Source: an uncultured Bacteroidia bacterium
Lineage (GTDB): Bacteria; Bacteroidota; Bacteroidia; Bacteroidales; Prolixibacteraceae
Direction: 5' to 3'
Assembly: GCA_903918045.1 (NCBI GenBank)
Contig: CAIXCY010000108.1
Span: forward strand, 1 to 64,000
Length of the DNA stretch: 64,000 nt
Shown: piece after piece, positions 62,351 through 64,000 of the stretch
Numbering within the stretch: position 1 is the first letter of the stretch
Layout of the letters: each line of letters opens with the position of its first letter
The notes under the pieces: model-generated
What the model was told of the DNA's origin: nothing
The model's database searches: none
Seen by the model: the letters and a program-made list of their open reading frames with translations, nothing else
Translations under genes and position numbers: made by a program

Positions 62351-63616
62351 ATGATTCTTGAAATCAAAATACCTACTCCTGGTGAATCAATTACCGAAGT
62401 TGAAATCGGTAAGTGGCTCGTTGAAAATGGTACATTCGTAAATAAAGATCAGGAAATTGCTGAAATTGAGTCAGATAAAGCAACCTTATCATTGACCGCT
62501 TCAGCCTCTGGTATAATAAAAATCTTTTTAAAAGAGGGCGAACGAGTAGCTGTAGGAACAGTTGCATGTACTGTGGACAGCAACGAAGGGATACAGCCAA
62601 TGGAGAACGACTCTATACTGTTAAATAGAAAACAGGCTGGTGAACCGGAAACTGAAAAGCCGATTATTCCAGCGATCGTCAATATCCGGGAATATAAACC
62701 TGAATCTACTTCCCGATCAACATCCGATCTCGTAAAAATAACTCCAGCTGCCAAAGCAGTTATGGAAGAAGCAGGTTTAAATATTGAGGATATTTTAAAC
62801 GGGTTACAGCGGATCACCCGAAAAGACGTTGAATCTGTCCTGGCGTTACCAATTCACACAATGCCTGATCTATCTGTTGAAAAGAGTAGGGAATCAGACC
62901 GTATCGCGATGACTGCACTTCGGCGTAAGTTGAGTCAACGCCTGGTTGCGGTTAAGAATGAAACTGCGATGCTCACAACATTCAACGAGATAGATTTAAG
63001 TCAGTTGATGGAAATCAGAAAGAAATATCAACAACAATTTGTGGAGAAATTTGGAATAAAATTGGGCTTTATGTCTTTTTTCACAAAAGCGGTAAGCGTA
63101 GCACTTTCTAAACATCCAACTGTAAATTCATTGATTGAGAATGAAGATATTGTTACTCCGCGATACCATGATATTGGAATTGCAGTTCAAACTCCCAAAG
63201 GGTTGATGGTCCCTATCGTTCGAAATGCAGAAACAAAAACTATTGAAGCAATTGAGCGGGAGATCAAGGAGCTCGCAGAAAAGGCAAGAGATAAAAAACT
63301 TACAATCCAGGAGATGACTGGAGGTACTTTTACAATAACTAATGGCGGTGTTTTTGGTTCTTTGATGTCAACCCCCATTCTTAATCCTCCCCAAAGTGCA
63401 ATTCTTGGAATGCATTCTATTAAAGACCGACCAATTGCAATAAACGGAAAAGTTGAAATTCGTCCGATGATGTATGTTGCACTCTCTTATGATCACCGTA
63501 TAATTGATGGTAAGGACTCTGTGGGATTTCTTGTAAAAGTAAAGGAATTGATTGAAGATCCATCTAAGCTTCTATTTGGCGGAAAAAGTCCGGAAGAAAA
63601 ATTACTGGGCTTATAG
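62351..63616 (+). CDS. sucB: Dihydrolipoyllysine-residue succinyltransferase (2-oxoglutarate dehydrogenase E2)
   Basis: A 421-residue E2 core. The lipoyl domain holds K43 in '[11 protein letters not shown]', the lipoylation site. A small E1/E3-binding domain lies near 128-162 ('[20 protein letters not shown]'). The catalytic domain from about 190 has '[20 protein letters not shown]', '[16 protein letters not shown]' and '[20 protein letters not shown]' with the active-site histidine and aspartate. It needs lipoate from LipA. It pairs with SucA; E3 is not in the window. A terminator follows. Confidence 0.94.
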   Translation: MILEIKIPTPGESITEVEIGKWLVENGTFVNKDQEIAEIESDKATLSLTASASGIIKIFLKEGERVAVGTVACTVDSNEGIQPMENDSILLNRKQAGEPETEKPIIPAIVNIREYKPESTSRSTSDLVKITPAAKAVMEEAGLNIEDILNGLQRITRKDVESVLALPIHTMPDLSVEKSRESDRIAMTALRRKLSQRLVAVKNETAMLTTFNEIDLSQLMEIRKKYQQQFVEKFGIKLGFMSFFTKAVSVALSKHPTVNSLIENEDIVTPRYHDIGIAVQTPKGLMVPIVRNAETKTIEAIEREIKELAEKARDKKLTIQEMTGGTFTITNGGVFGSLMSTPILNPPQSAILGMHSIKDRPIAINGKVEIRPMMYVALSYDHRIIDGKDSVGFLVKVKELIEDPSKLLFGGKSPEEKLLGL

Positions 63617-63661
63617 TATCGAAAGTAGTTCTATAAATACCTCCCATTCCATTTTTTTCGA

Positions 63662-63702
63662 AGAGGTTTATTGAAAGCAATTTCAGTAAACCTCTTTTTT
63701 TG
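63662..63702 (+). terminator. Rho-independent terminator after sucAB
   Basis: AGAGGTTTA (63662-63670) and TAAACCTCT (63687-63695), extended by TTGAAA/TTTCAG, form a stem followed by TTTTTTTG. It ends the sucAB transcript. Confidence 0.8.
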
Positions 63703-63726
63703 AGTAAAAATATGCAAATAACAAAA

Positions 63727-63747
63727 GGCACCCCTTTTGAGGGTGCC
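63727..63747 (-). terminator. Terminator for the minus-strand gene at the right edge
   Basis: GGCACCC (63727-63733) and GGGTGCC (63741-63747) form a 7-bp GC-rich stem. On the minus strand a T-rich run (TTTTGTTATTT) follows, so it would stop transcription coming from the gene at 63880. A 14-codon frame (63771-63815, beginning MKKSALLL) lies on the + strand next to it; I do not call it a gene. Confidence 0.5.
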
Positions 63748-63879
63748 CTATGTTAACCTAACCAAAATCTATGAAAAAAAGTGCTTTACTCTTACATCAC
63801 AAATATGACTTATAATTTAGTTAAGACGATTCAACAGATCTTAAAGATTGTTAAATAATTTATCTAGTTTCGGGATTGA

Positions 63880-64000
63880 CTATTTAACAATCCTCATTTT
63901 ATAGAAGGAACGGTAAACAAAGTAAAGTGCCACCACGAAGAACACTCCTCCTACATAGGGTGCCACAGAATAGAAACTATCTGAAATGGCTATCTCCATG
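63880..64000 (-). CDS. C-terminal end of a small membrane protein (partial or complete)
   Basis: A minus-strand frame ends at TAG 63882-63880. An ATG at 63999-63997 would give 39 residues, 'MEIAISDSFYSVAPYVGGVF' followed by 'FVVALYFVYRSFYKMRIVK', but the frame may continue beyond the window, so I treat it as possibly partial. Residues 15-32 form one membrane helix, followed by a basic tail, which should face the cytoplasm. It has its own terminator downstream. I do not recognise the family. Confidence 0.45.
   Translation of the reverse strand, partial: MEIAISDSFYSVAPYVGGVFFVVALYFVYRSFYKMRIVK

Overview
The window looks like the chromosome of a Bacteroidota bacterium that respires aerobically or facultatively. 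The basis is AT-rich DNA, promoters of the TTG-N19/20-TAnnTTTG type, almost no Shine-Dalgarno sites, a tRNA gene without encoded CCA, and gene neighbourhoods typical of the phylum: nusB-DUF1573-yajC-ybbR-coaE, pyrG-yidC, a BtuB/BtuG cobalamin locus, DUF6340 lipoproteins and a long NusB. I cannot place it below phylum from sequence alone.

Positions 1-6763 are the right part of an integrated element that runs off the left edge and stops at the 3' end of a tRNA-Arg(CCG) gene. It carries a DnaA-domain-like protein (partial), two opposed arrays of 9-bp repeats that look like an iteron origin, a 1242-aa primase-helicase, a DUF3853-type HTH protein, a coupled trio of uncharacterised small proteins, and a divergent repressor-type switch. 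No integrase is visible here.

Positions 7023-26848 are core and housekeeping genes: an HD hydrolase, an exonuclease/GIY-YIG fusion, photolyase, threonine aldolase, rhomboid, NusB, DUF1573, YajC, YbbR, CoaE, a TerB-DnaJ protein, a small porin, a SpoIIE-type phosphatase, FabG, an M48 protease, two DUF6340 lipoproteins, a DUF2007-Usp-Usp protein and PepD. Positions 26949-31548 form a vitamin B12 uptake locus: promoter, cobalamin riboswitch, a hairpin at the start codon, a surface lipoprotein, a BtuB receptor and a BtuG-like propeller. PAP2, YwbE and lumazine synthase follow.

Positions 33492-46893 are the most interesting part. Genes for leucine degradation (fused branched-chain oxoacid dehydrogenase E1, both methylcrotonyl-CoA carboxylase subunits, a methylglutaconyl-CoA hydratase candidate and an acyl-CoA dehydrogenase) run on the same strand directly into mevalonate-pathway genes (type 2 IPP isomerase, HMG-CoA reductase, a GYDIA-type GHMP kinase, diphosphomevalonate decarboxylase, mevalonate kinase). 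Neither HMG-CoA lyase nor HMG-CoA synthase is present in the window. The layout suggests that HMG-CoA made from leucine is reduced to mevalonate and becomes isoprenoid. Lipoyl synthase, a ferredoxin reductase-like protein and a CWC cysteine-rich protein follow.

Positions 48851-64000 hold yidC, pyrG, a five-repeat DUF349 protein, hsp20, trmD, an AddB-like nuclease, 2-oxoglutarate dehydrogenase E1 and E2, and the end of a small membrane protein gene. The succinyltransferase E2, and lipoate from LipA, could also bear on the oxoacid dehydrogenase of the leucine cluster.
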